Below, piece by piece: positions 1 to 7,519 of a DNA stretch of 64,000 bases. The notes under the pieces were generated by a model. That model was not told where the DNA came from and ran no database searches. It was given only the letters and a program-made list of their open reading frames with translations. How positions within the stretch are numbered: position 1 is the stretch's first letter; each line of letters opens with the position of its first letter. A program made the translations under genes and the position numbers. The stretch is from Dysgonomonas sp. 511. Lineage in GTDB: Bacteria; Bacteroidota; Bacteroidia; Bacteroidales; Dysgonomonadaceae. The DNA is taken from the NCBI RefSeq assembly GCF_010501105.1, contig NZ_QVMQ01000002.1:144764-208763 (forward strand), written 5' to 3'.

Positions 1-41
1 TCAACTTATTTTTTTGTCCTTCCATCTGATTATTGTTTTTC

Positions 42-761
42 TTAAATATCTTTCAGGCAATCCTTATAAGCCACTATAGTCTTTTCCAGCCCCAGGTAGA
101 GGGCATCGCTAATCAGGGCGTGCCCGATAGACACTTCGTCGAGCCAGGGGATGTTCCGGTAAAGGAAATTGAGATTTTCGAGGCTCAGGTCGTGCCCGGC
201 ATTTATACCCAATCCTATTTTTTGGGCCAACAAGGCTGCCTCTACAAAAGGGGCTACCGCTGTGTTTTTATCCTTCGGATAATTGGCAGCATAGGGCTCG
301 GTATAAAGTTCGATGCGGTCGGCTCCTGTTTTAGCTGCATATTCCACTATTTTGAGGTCGGTACCTGTAAATATGGATGTGCGCACTCCCACTTCGCGGA
401 AATCGTCAACCAAGTCTGACAAGAGCTGCTGGTATTCTATTGTATCCCATCCCGCATTGGAAGTAATAGCATCGGGCTTGTCGGGAACAAGTGTAACCTG
501 TGTCGGGCGGATGGTCTTTACCAGGTCGACAAACTTTTGGTTGGGATAGCCTTCTATATTAAACTCGGTCTTTATCTTCGCTTTCAGGTCGTGCACGTCT
601 TTGAAACGGATATGCCGTTCGTCGGGACGCGGATGCACTGTTATGCCGTCTGCGCCAAAGCGTTCGCAATCCAATGCCACCTGCACCACATTGGGCACAT
701 TGCCTCCCCGGGCATTGCGGATAGTGGCTACCTTATTGATATTTACACTTAGTTTTGTCAT
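42..761 (-). CDS. pdxJ: Pyridoxine 5'-phosphate synthase PdxJ
   Basis: Cytosolic enzyme of the DXP-dependent vitamin B6 pathway; it condenses 1-deoxy-D-xylulose 5-phosphate with 3-amino-2-oxopropyl phosphate to make pyridoxine 5'-phosphate. The 239-residue protein has the normal family length. Visible family motifs are HPRPDERH (residues 43-50, catalytic His and phosphate-binding Arg), GINAGHDL (185-192) and IGHAL (212-216). The ATG start gives the usual N-terminal [20 protein letters not shown] strand. It is transcribed divergently from nadK, from a TACATTTG box at 857-864. The stop lies 41 bases from the window edge, so any downstream operon partner is out of view. Identification is secure. 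Confidence 0.97.
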   Translation of the reverse strand: MTKLSVNINKVATIRNARGGNVPNVVQVALDCERFGADGITVHPRPDERHIRFKDVHDLKAKIKTEFNIEGYPNQKFVDLVKTIRPTQVTLVPDKPDAITSNAGWDTIEYQQLLSDLVDDFREVGVRTSIFTGTDLKIVEYAAKTGADRIELYTEPYAANYPKDKNTAVAPFVEAALLAQKIGLGINAGHDLSLENLNFLYRNIPWLDEVSIGHALISDALYLGLEKTIVAYKDCLKDI

Positions 762-856
762 GAAAAACAGTTAATAACGTACCTTCTTGATATTGTTGTA
801 AAAAAAAACTGTCAACACAAACTTTTTTAGCAACTTTGCAAAACGATACTAAGGTA

Positions 857-864
857 CAAATGTA
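857..864 (-). promoter_or_regulatory. Predicted pdxJ promoter -7 box (TACATTTG)
   Basis: Read on the minus strand this is TACATTTG, a perfect match to the Bacteroidetes -7 consensus TAnnTTTG. It lies about 95 bases before the pdxJ ATG. I see no convincing -33 TTTG. Inference from consensus only. Confidence 0.5.
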
Positions 865-922
865 ATACGAATTGGTGAAATAGATTACATTAGTTCCATT
901 TTATTAACAGCTCCGGCAGATA

Positions 923-950
923 TTTGTTTTACCGGTACTTTATATATTTG
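923..950 (+). promoter_or_regulatory. Predicted nadK promoter
   Basis: TTTG at 923-926 (possible -33 element) and TATATTTG at 943-950 (-7 element), separated by 16 bases and ending 16 bases before the nadK ATG. It matches the Bacteroidetes TTTG/TAnnTTTG pattern, with a slightly short spacer. Confidence 0.6.
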
Positions 951-966
951 ACTAGAAAAAGAAAGC

Positions 967-1836
967 ATGAAAATAGCAATATTCGGCAGCAGGAGGCAAT
1001 CAAAGTCGCAAGTAAACAAGCTTTTCGAGATATTGGAGCGTTACGGCGCCGAAATCTATTTGCAGGAAAAATTCTGCATCTACCTGAAAGAGACTTTCGG
1101 TATGCAGTTCAAAAAGGCAGGACTGATAACCAGCGACGATTTCGAAGCCGACCTTGCCGTCAGCATCGGCGGCGACGGCACATTCCTGCGCACGGCATCG
1201 CATGTAGGCAAGAAAGACATCCCCGTATTGGGCATCAATGCCGGACGGCTGGGTTTCCTTGCCGATGTGGGCGAAGCCGACCTGGAAGATACTTTTGCCG
1301 ACATATATACGGGCAATTACCGGATAGAACTTCGCAGCCAGTTGCACCTATCTACCGAACATAAGGATTTTACGGGCTACAACAATGCGCTGAACGAAAT
1401 AGCCATACTGAAACAAGATTCGGCTTCGATGATTACCGTGCATGCCAATATAAACAATGAATACCTGACATCGTACGAGGCCGACGGGCTTATAATAGCT
1501 ACCCCTACGGGGTCTACGGCATATGCGCTGAGCGTAGGTGGGCCTGTGATAACGCCCACAGCCGCCAATTTTGTGATTGCAGCAGTTGCACCGCACACAT
1601 TGAGCACCCGTCCGCTGGTAGTGCCCGACGAATCGGTCATCACCCTCGATGTGGAGAGCCGCAACAACAGCTTCCTGATTTCGCTCGACGGGCGTTCGAA
1701 TGTATTTCGCACGGGCACAAGGCTTACTATTTCGAAGGCAGGGCATTACCTCAAGGTATTGAAACGCGGCGAAAACACGTTCTACGATACGCTGCGCACA
1801 AAGATGAAATGGGGCATAGACCCTCGGCAAAGCTGA
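967..1836 (+). CDS. nadK: NAD kinase
   Basis: Phosphorylates NAD to NADP in the cytosol with ATP or polyphosphate. The 289-residue protein has all the signatures of the NAD kinase/diacylglycerol kinase-like fold: GGDGT at residues 68-72, the NAGRLGFL loop (91-98), ALNE (141-144) and DGLIIATPTGSTAY (173-186) that binds NAD and contacts the active site. The ATG at 967 follows an A/G-rich stretch and lies 16 bases after a TATATTTG box. A stem-loop follows the stop at 1896-1921. The pairing with divergent pdxJ is, from memory, common in Bacteroidetes. Secure call. Confidence 0.97.
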   Translation: MKIAIFGSRRQSKSQVNKLFEILERYGAEIYLQEKFCIYLKETFGMQFKKAGLITSDDFEADLAVSIGGDGTFLRTASHVGKKDIPVLGINAGRLGFLADVGEADLEDTFADIYTGNYRIELRSQLHLSTEHKDFTGYNNALNEIAILKQDSASMITVHANINNEYLTSYEADGLIIATPTGSTAYALSVGGPVITPTAANFVIAAVAPHTLSTRPLVVPDESVITLDVESRNNSFLISLDGRSNVFRTGTRLTISKAGHYLKVLKRGENTFYDTLRTKMKWGIDPRQS

Positions 1837-1895
1837 TTTTGCATGGTTGCAGGTTATAGCGTGACTACACTTCCGGTACAGTAGCGTAAATACAA

Positions 1896-1921
1896 AATGG
1901 GCTGCCCTCACGGTAGCCCAT
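1896..1921 (+). terminator. Stem-loop after nadK
   Basis: ATGGGCTGCC pairs with GGTAGCCCAT with one mismatch around a short loop. The tail is C/T-mixed rather than a clean T run, so termination is likely but not certain. Confidence 0.5.
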
Positions 1922-2209
1922 TCGCCCCCTTCTCTATAGCTTATTTACGGAGTAATAGTACGGGGAAGATTAATCCTTCTATAAAATTCTTCTTTTGCGT
2001 TTGAGGGATGCTCGCGCCTCCGGGCTGTTAAGTTTGGCATTTGTTTGGTTTATTTTCGTCTGCCCTGACTATAGAATGCATGACAGCGAGAGCTTCTCCT
2101 CCTTGTTCAACATTGCAAAGAAAATCTTTTCATTGCTATTCGGCAACGAGCCAACGCAGGATAAATATCCAATAAGCCCGAATAATTATTCCGTCAACAA
2201 GATTTTTAT
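1922..2209. other. Intergenic region without a recognisable gene
   Basis: About 290 bases between the nadK stem-loop and the promoter of the XRE regulator. The only open frames are short, lack a plausible ribosome site and resemble nothing I know. No structured RNA was recognised. Confidence 0.5.
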
Positions 2210-2217
2210 TACATTTG
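2210..2217 (+). promoter_or_regulatory. Predicted promoter -7 box of XRE regulator (TACATTTG)
   Basis: TACATTTG matches TAnnTTTG and ends 50 bases before the ATG at 2268. No clear -33 TTTG at the expected distance. Confidence 0.45.
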
Positions 2218-2267
2218 TTAAACTGTAGATATAATTATCCCGTAAGACAACAAAATAGCATTAAACA

Positions 2268-2708
2268 ATGGAAAACAACGAAGCGATAGAAAACAACACC
2301 CATCACGGACATGCCATGAAGCGAATACGCAAAGCACTGGGCATGAAACAAGAAGTGATGGCAGAAAAACTTGGCGTAGGACAAGCATCGGTGTCGCGGC
2401 TGGAGCAGCGCAGGGAGATAGACGACGAAACTCTGGAACAGATAGCGAAGGCATTAGATGTCTCTACAAAAGTTTTAAAGGAAATGCAGGAAGACCCCGT
2501 GACCGTAATTATAGAGAATAATACTTTTGAGGAAGGAAGTGTAGGCAATCTCGGAGCTTATAACAACAATGAAAGTAATATTACAAACAATCCTATTGAA
2601 GAAATATTAAAGCTAACTCAAGAGAAACAAGAGCTATACGAACGCCTTTTGGCATTGGAAAAGGAACGCAGCACAATGCTGGCAAAGATACTGGGAGAGA
2701 AGGAGTAA
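2268..2708 (+). CDS. XRE-family helix-turn-helix regulator
   Basis: A 146-residue DNA-binding protein. Residues about 15-72 form a Cro/C1-type HTH_3 domain (MKQEVMAEKLGVGQASVSRLEQ is the helix-turn-helix core, followed by a typical ALDVSTKVL end). Residues 75-105 are polar and Asn-rich, and residues 110-146 are predicted to be a coiled coil (EEILKLTQEKQELYERLLALEKE), suggesting dimerisation. Such short XRE proteins with a C-terminal coil are common in Bacteroidetes and their targets are unknown. It stands alone, with its own TACATTTG box; the transposase unit downstream starts about 70 bases after its stop. It could be autoregulatory, but no operator is evident. Confidence 0.85.
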   Translation: MENNEAIENNTHHGHAMKRIRKALGMKQEVMAEKLGVGQASVSRLEQRREIDDETLEQIAKALDVSTKVLKEMQEDPVTVIIENNTFEEGSVGNLGAYNNNESNITNNPIEEILKLTQEKQELYERLLALEKERSTMLAKILGEKE

Positions 2709-2778
2709 GAAAGAAGGCTGTAATATTTAGCTTTATCCTTTGGTGTTTGCAAACACTAAAGGACGATGCTTTATCATA

Positions 2779-2862
2779 GGGCTGAAAGCCCGCTACATTT
2801 CAGCCCGGGGTACCACCCCGGGTATATATCGAATCATCTGAACCGGAGTGCTGAAAGCACGA
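2779..2862 (+). repeat. Left inverted arm of RAYT unit
   Basis: 84-nt arm with three hairpins. It differs from the reverse complement of the right arm at four positions, three in the short spacer after the first hairpin and one near the third. Confidence 0.85.
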
Positions 2863-2900
2863 AACAAAAATCGCCCTGTTGGATATAACTATAAGTCGAT

Positions 2901-3359
2901 ATGTCTCAATCTTTATCTAAACTATATATTCACATCGTTTTTCACACCAAAGGAAATACAACACTCATTCGCACGAAAGATTCTGACCAACTTTATTCAT
3001 ATATAGCTGGCATACTAAAAAAACATGATTCGATACCGATTCAAATAAATGGCACTGACAACCATATCCACATTTTATGTGTCATGTCTAAAAATATAGC
3101 ATTAGCAACTTTGGTACAACAAATAAAAGCAAGTTCATCGGGCTGGCTTAAGACATTGGATGATTATTACAGGGAGTTTGCGTGGCAAAAAGGATATGCC
3201 GGTTTTTCGGTAAGCCCGTCTGTACATGAGAAGACATCGCGGTATATTCTTAATCAACAGGAACATCATAAGAAGATGAGTTTTAGGGATGAATTGTTGA
3301 TGTTTTTCAAAAAATACCGGATCGAATATGATGAAAGATATTTATGGTTGGACGACTGA
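2901..3359 (+). CDS. REP-associated tyrosine transposase (Y1, IS200/IS605 type)
   Basis: A 152-residue single-strand DNA transposase of the HUH endonuclease superfamily (Transposase_17/Y1_Tnp fold). The HUH metal site is HIH at residues 55-57 in the context TDNHIHIL. The catalytic tyrosine is Tyr115 in RYILNQQEHH, which is followed by the NQxEHH helix typical of IS200-like and RAYT proteins in Bacteroidetes. The length is full for the family and there is no frameshift, so it may be active. It is flanked symmetrically by the 84-nt arms. There is no tnpB accessory gene. RAYTs are often single-copy, domesticated and vertically inherited; whether this one moves or acts on related repeats elsewhere cannot be told from this window. 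Confidence 0.88.
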   Translation: MSQSLSKLYIHIVFHTKGNTTLIRTKDSDQLYSYIAGILKKHDSIPIQINGTDNHIHILCVMSKNIALATLVQQIKASSSGWLKTLDDYYREFAWQKGYAGFSVSPSVHEKTSRYILNQQEHHKKMSFRDELLMFFKKYRIEYDERYLWLDD

Positions 3360-3366
3360 ACAGGTG

Positions 3367-3450
3367 TCGTGCTTTCAGCACTCTGGTTCAGATGATTCGA
3401 TATATACCCGGGGTGGTACCCCGGGCTGAAATATGACGGGCTTTCAGCCC
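3367..3450 (-). repeat. Right inverted arm of RAYT unit
   Basis: Inverted copy of 2779-2862 (80/84 identity). It starts 7 bases after the transposase stop. Confidence 0.85.
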
Positions 3451-3501
3451 TGAACAGTATGCAATCAATTGTTTACCAAAATATATGAAGTAAAACTCCG
3501 T

Positions 3502-3592
3502 GCCCTTTGTGCTTTTTCTTTGTGCCCTTTGTGGTAAAAAAACAAGATTCAACCACAAGGAACACAATGTTTTACACAAAGCTCACAAGGGA
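3502..3592. repeat. Imperfect palindrome with CCCTTTGTG/CACAAGGG ends
   Basis: The stretch reads CCCTTTGTG...CTTTGTGCCCTTTGTGGT, a short A-rich centre, then ACCACAAGGAACACA...CACAAGGG. The inner arms pair with few mismatches. Similar kaKGTGCC-rich palindromes are, from memory, scattered between genes in many Bacteroidetes genomes. A short open frame across it on the minus strand (3388-3579) is most likely spurious. Confidence 0.5.
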
Positions 3593-3686
3593 AAGTACAT
3601 AACTAATTGATATCTAAATACTATCACATTAAACTCACATTAATTTAACTACCAATTGGAGTCTGCCAGAGACATATTGAAACAAA

Positions 3687-3719
3687 CAGCCTCTTTGCTA
3701 AACGATAACAAAGAGGCTC
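3687..3719 (-). terminator. Terminator of B12-dependent RNR gene
   Basis: AGCCTCTTTG and CAAAGAGGCT form a perfect 10-bp stem around an 11-base loop, followed on the minus strand by TGTTTGTTT. Confidence 0.75.
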
Positions 3720-3745
3720 AATTTCCTATTTAAATAGCCGATATC

Positions 3746-6292
3746 TTATCCGCACTTAGATGCGCCACAATTGGTACATTTCATACAACCCTCTTGATAG
3801 ACAAGCGATTCGAGTCCGCACACCGGGCATTTCTGTCCTTTGGCTTCTGTTTCGTTAGGCAGGTATTTTTTGAGGGCGCGTTCTACACCATTTTTCCATG
3901 TATTGATGGTTTCGCTATTCAGTTCCAATCCCTGCACCAGCTTCACTACCTGGTCGATAGGCATACCGTAGCGAAGTACGCCGGAAATGAGTTTGGCGTA
4001 GTTCCAGAACTCAGGGTTGAACTTGTCGTTCAGTCCCTCCACTGTGGTTTTATAGCCCCTCTTGTTCTTGAACTGGAAATCGTACGAACGTTCGCCGTCT
4101 TCGTTTTTTGTCTTGATTATCTTACCTCGATTGACATTCTTAGGCAACATCAGCCCTTCGTCGTCGTCGGCAATACCTGTAAATATTTCGTAAGGACGTC
4201 CATCGAGCAAACCGATAAAGGCAATCCATTTTTCCTTGTTATTCTGGAATTTGATAACCTCCGCCTCAAGCTCACGCGGACGTTCGGGTACTATGACAGG
4301 GCGTTCGTAGCAGTGTTCGCAGTTTTCCTCTTCCTTCTTCTTTTCATCGTTGGCGATAAGCACTCCGGCACGCGAACCGTCGCGGTAGACAGTACAGCCT
4401 TTGCATCCGCTTTTCCATGCTTCGATATATAATTTGTTCACCAAGTCTTCGGATACATCCGACGGCAAATTGATAGTCACACTGATAGAGTGGTCGACCC
4501 ATTGCTGTATGCGTCCCTGCATTTTCACCTTTTGCAGCCAGTCTACATCGTTCGATGTGGCTTTGTAGTAAGGCGATTGGGCAACCATTGCATCTATTTC
4601 TTCATTGGTATATTTCTTGGCTGTAGGATATCCATTGCTTTCCATCCATGTAACAAACTTGTGGTGGAAGACTACATATTCTTCCCACGAATCGCCATTC
4701 TCGTCTACAAAGTCGATACGCACCTCTTTATCGTTAGGATTCACCTTGCGGCGGCGTTTGTACACCGGCAGGAATACCGGTTCGATGCCCGATGTAGATT
4801 GGGTCATCAAGCTGGTAGTACCTGTAGGGGCAACCGTAAGGCAGGCTATATTGCGGCGTCCGTATTTCTTCATATCTTTCAGCAGTTGCGGATCGGCTTC
4901 GCCCAGACGGTTGATAAACGGATTATTTTTCTCCCTTTCGTAATCGAATATTTCGAATGCTCCGCGTTCTTTAGCCATCTCTACCGACGAGCGGTAGGCA
5001 GCCAAAGCCAAAGCCTTGTGTACACTTTCGGCAAAATCGGTAGCCTCTTCCGTTCCGTAGCGCAAGCCCATAGCGGCTATCATATCGCCTTCGGCAGTGA
5101 TACCGACTCCTGTGCGCCGCCCTTGAAGCGTTTTGGTGCGGATTTTTTCCCAAAGGTGTCTTTCCGGCCATCTCACTTCGTTGGTTTCGGGGTCTTCGTC
5201 TATCTTAACGAGTATCTTGTCTATCTTTTCGGATTCGAGGTCGATAATATCATCCATTATGCGTTGTGCCAGCCCGACATGCTTTGTAAACAGGTCGAAA
5301 TCGAAATATGCATCTTCTTTAAATGGATTTACCACATACGAATACAGGTTGATAGCGAGCAGGCGGCAGCTATCGTAAGGACACAACGGTATTTCGCCAC
5401 AAGGGTTGGTCGAAATGGTTTTGAAACCCAAGTCGGCATAACAGTCGGGCACAGACTCTTTTATTATTGTATCCCAGAACAATACGCCCGGTTCGGCCGA
5501 ACGCCAGGCATTGTGTACAATCTTTTTCCACAATTCAGACGCATCTATCTCTTTTACTGTCGTAGGGTTGGCCGAATCTATCGGATATTGCTGCCTGTAC
5601 GGTGTATTATTCACCACGGCCTGCATAAAGCCGTCGTCGACACGGACAGAAACATTCGCTCCGGTCACTTTGCCCTCCGTCATCTTCGCATCTATAAACG
5701 ATTCCGAATCAGGGTGTTTGACACTTACACTAAGCATCAATGCTCCGCGGCGACCATCCTGCGCAACTTCGCGCGTAGAATTAGAATAGCGTTCCATGAA
5801 CGGAACAAGCCCTGTAGATGTCAAAGCCGAGTTCTTTACCGGAGAACCTTTGGGGCGGATATGCGAAAGGTCGTGCCCTACCCCTCCGCGGCGTTTCATA
5901 AGCTGCACTTGCTCTTCATCGACACGGATAATGGCTCCATAGGAATCGGAAGGGCCATCGAGGCCTATAACAAAGCAGTTGGAAAGCGAAGCTATCTGAA
6001 AATCGTTGCCGATGCCGGTCATCGGGCTTCCTTGCGGAACGATATAGTTGAAGTGGTCGAACAAGTCGTATAATTGTTGGCTTGTCAATCCATTTTTATA
6101 TTTAGCTTCTACGCGGCTGATTTCATTGGCCAGCCGCCAATGCATGTCCTCAGGCGAGCGCTCGTAAATATTTCCGGCAGCATCTTTCAATGCATACTTG
6201 TTTACCCACACTTTAGCCGCTAGCTCGTCACCGTTAAAATAATCAAGGGAGGCATTATAAGCCTCATCGAATGTGTAAATCTTCCGTTCCAT
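3746..6292 (-). CDS. nrdJ: Adenosylcobalamin-dependent ribonucleoside-diphosphate reductase (class II)
   Basis: Makes deoxyribonucleotides with a coenzyme-B12 radical and therefore works with or without oxygen. The 848-residue chain has the NrdJ architecture: an N-terminal region, SNC (Cys106, one of the redox pair), GGVGHDLSHIRPKGS, NPCGEIPL (296-303, thiyl radical Cys298), and a TGTTSLMTQSTSGIEPVF segment. The C-terminus (about 822-848) is a Cys-rich zinc-ribbon, CPVC...CMKCTNCGASKCG, typical of B12 RNRs, that can re-reduce the active site. It is monocistronic with its own terminator. No cobalamin riboswitch was recognised upstream; instead a pair of 16-nt direct repeats lies 116-195 bases before the ATG. 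Identification is secure. Confidence 0.96.
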   Translation of the reverse strand: MERKIYTFDEAYNASLDYFNGDELAAKVWVNKYALKDAAGNIYERSPEDMHWRLANEISRVEAKYKNGLTSQQLYDLFDHFNYIVPQGSPMTGIGNDFQIASLSNCFVIGLDGPSDSYGAIIRVDEEQVQLMKRRGGVGHDLSHIRPKGSPVKNSALTSTGLVPFMERYSNSTREVAQDGRRGALMLSVSVKHPDSESFIDAKMTEGKVTGANVSVRVDDGFMQAVVNNTPYRQQYPIDSANPTTVKEIDASELWKKIVHNAWRSAEPGVLFWDTIIKESVPDCYADLGFKTISTNPCGEIPLCPYDSCRLLAINLYSYVVNPFKEDAYFDFDLFTKHVGLAQRIMDDIIDLESEKIDKILVKIDEDPETNEVRWPERHLWEKIRTKTLQGRRTGVGITAEGDMIAAMGLRYGTEEATDFAESVHKALALAAYRSSVEMAKERGAFEIFDYEREKNNPFINRLGEADPQLLKDMKKYGRRNIACLTVAPTGTTSLMTQSTSGIEPVFLPVYKRRRKVNPNDKEVRIDFVDENGDSWEEYVVFHHKFVTWMESNGYPTAKKYTNEEIDAMVAQSPYYKATSNDVDWLQKVKMQGRIQQWVDHSISVTINLPSDVSEDLVNKLYIEAWKSGCKGCTVYRDGSRAGVLIANDEKKKEEENCEHCYERPVIVPERPRELEAEVIKFQNNKEKWIAFIGLLDGRPYEIFTGIADDDEGLMLPKNVNRGKIIKTKNEDGERSYDFQFKNKRGYKTTVEGLNDKFNPEFWNYAKLISGVLRYGMPIDQVVKLVQGLELNSETINTWKNGVERALKKYLPNETEAKGQKCPVCGLESLVYQEGCMKCTNCGASKCG

Positions 6293-6550
6293 TGTTTTAT
6301 TTTGTATGTTTTATACTGCCTCCAACCTTGCTCTTCTAATTCGGATACAATATTAAGCAATAAGTAAAAGCAAGACAAATTTTACAATATCAACTTTTCA
6401 ACAACACAAAAAGTTTTCCATTTATTTTTTCAACCACATAATAATCAGTGAATTAAAAAATTGAAAATAGGAAAAAGTTTTCCATTTTGAAAAATACAAC
6501 CTTTTAGATATTAAACAATGGTTTACACATTTTGTTTTGCAAAAACAAAA
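6293..6550. other. AT-rich leader of nrdJ with two 16-nt direct repeats
   Basis: No gene. The sequence AAAAAGTTTTCCATTT occurs twice in the same direction, at 6408-6423 and 6472-6487, 64 bases apart. I cannot match it to the known NrdR box. See findings. Confidence 0.5.
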
Positions 6551-6551
6551 A

Positions 6552-6593
6552 AAATAATCGAAAAAGTTATTTATTTAACTTTTCCGATTATTT
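6552..6593 (-). terminator. Terminator after zinc-ribbon gene
   Basis: Two 18-base arms pair with one mismatch around a 6-base AT loop. A T run follows on the minus strand and a T run also follows on the plus strand. It serves the minus-strand gene ending at 6644. Confidence 0.75.
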
Positions 6594-6643
6594 GCATTTT
6601 TTTCAGGAAGCCGGTTGCCCCTTGGGCTGCAACTCGCAACTAT

Positions 6644-7396
6644 TTATTCTGCTGCGATAAGCTCAGGGTCTATCATTATACGTCCGCAATATTCGCACAC
6701 GATAATTTTCTTCCCTATTTTTATATCCATTTGCTTTTGCGGCGGTATTTTATTGAAGCATCCACCACAGGCACCACGCTCGATACAAACAAGCGCCAAA
6801 CCGTTGCGCGCACTTTTGCGGATGCGCTTAAATGCTGTGAGAAGGCGCGGCTCTACTTCTGTTTCTATCTTCTTCACGTCTTCGCGAAGTTGTTCTTCCT
6901 GCTGTTTTGTTTCGGAAACGATGCCATCCAGTTCTTCCTTCTTTTGGGCAAGGTCGGCAGAACGTTCTGAGAGAAACGACTTGCTCTTCTCTATCTGCTC
7001 CGACAGGTTCTTCGATTCGTAAGAAAATTCTTTTACACGTTTTTCCGACAGTTCTATCTCAAGTGTTTCGAATTCGATTTCTTTACTCAGGTGGTCAAAC
7101 TCCCTGTTGTTGCGCACATTATCCAATTGCTCTTTGTATTTTTCAATCTTCAATGTGCTGTCTTTAGCCTTTTGTTTTTGGTGCGAAACGGCTGTTTCGG
7201 CTTCCTTCAACTCTGTTTCGTATTTCTTTACACGTGTTTCGAGCCCGATAATCTCGTCTTCGAGGTCTGCCACTTCGAGGGGAAGTTCGCCGCGAAGGAT
7301 TTTTATATTATCTATTTCCGATAATTTTTGTTGCAGATGATAAAGCGTTTTCAGCTTTTCTTCTACGGTAATCTCTTTTTCTTGTTTTTTAGCCAT
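6644..7396 (-). CDS. Coiled-coil C4 zinc-ribbon protein (zf-RING_7/CT398-like)
   Basis: A 250-residue cytosolic protein. Residues about 1-185 are charged heptad-rich sequence forming a long antiparallel coiled coil. The last 50 residues form a zinc ribbon with two CxxC knuckles, ACGGCFNKIP and VCEYCGRIMID. This is the architecture of the zf-RING_7 family (Chlamydia CT398 and Helicobacter HP0958 relatives), in which the protein binds RpoN or RNA; the role in Bacteroidetes is not established. It lies 123 bases downstream of the Nif3 homologue on the same strand, a pairing I recall from other Bacteroidetes, and ends in a strong terminator. Family call is firm, function unknown. Confidence 0.88.
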   Translation of the reverse strand: MAKKQEKEITVEEKLKTLYHLQQKLSEIDNIKILRGELPLEVADLEDEIIGLETRVKKYETELKEAETAVSHQKQKAKDSTLKIEKYKEQLDNVRNNREFDHLSKEIEFETLEIELSEKRVKEFSYESKNLSEQIEKSKSFLSERSADLAQKKEELDGIVSETKQQEEQLREDVKKIETEVEPRLLTAFKRIRKSARNGLALVCIERGACGGCFNKIPPQKQMDIKIGKKIIVCEYCGRIMIDPELIAAE

Positions 7397-7519
7397 AGTT
7401 ATTGTTAAATTATATATTCAATTTTGCTTTTTAGCTATAAAAAAATGCAGTAATCGGAAAGGTTTATACTTTCTTCTTACTACATCATTTGCAATAAACA
7501 GGAGTAGATCACTGTCCAA

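Larger units (their letters stand above)
2779..3450 (+). mobile_element. REP-associated Y1 transposase unit bounded by 84-nt inverted repeats
   Basis: The transposase gene at 2901-3359 lies between two long inverted arms, 2779-2862 and 3367-3450. Comparing one arm with the reverse complement of the other gives 80 identical bases of 84. Each arm can form three small hairpins: GGGCT-GAA-AGCCC, CCCGGGGT-ACC-ACCCCGGG and GTGCT-GAA-AGCAC. Subterminal hairpins recognised by a Y1 HUH transposase are the hallmark of IS200/IS605 elements and of RAYT/REP units. No target duplication is expected for this class and none was seen. Confidence 0.8.

Noticed and set aside
1995..2228. 77-residue plus-strand open frame between nadK and the XRE gene
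   Set aside because: No ribosome site, odd composition, and it overlaps the predicted promoter of the XRE gene.
3388..3579. 63-residue minus-strand open frame
   Set aside because: It runs across the RAYT arm and the adjacent palindrome; composition and lack of a ribosome site indicate a frame opened by repeat sequence.
6293..6550. Cobalamin riboswitch before the B12-dependent reductase
   Set aside because: The region is very AT-rich and lacks a recognisable B12 box or the GC-rich helices of that riboswitch. A covariance-model search would settle it.
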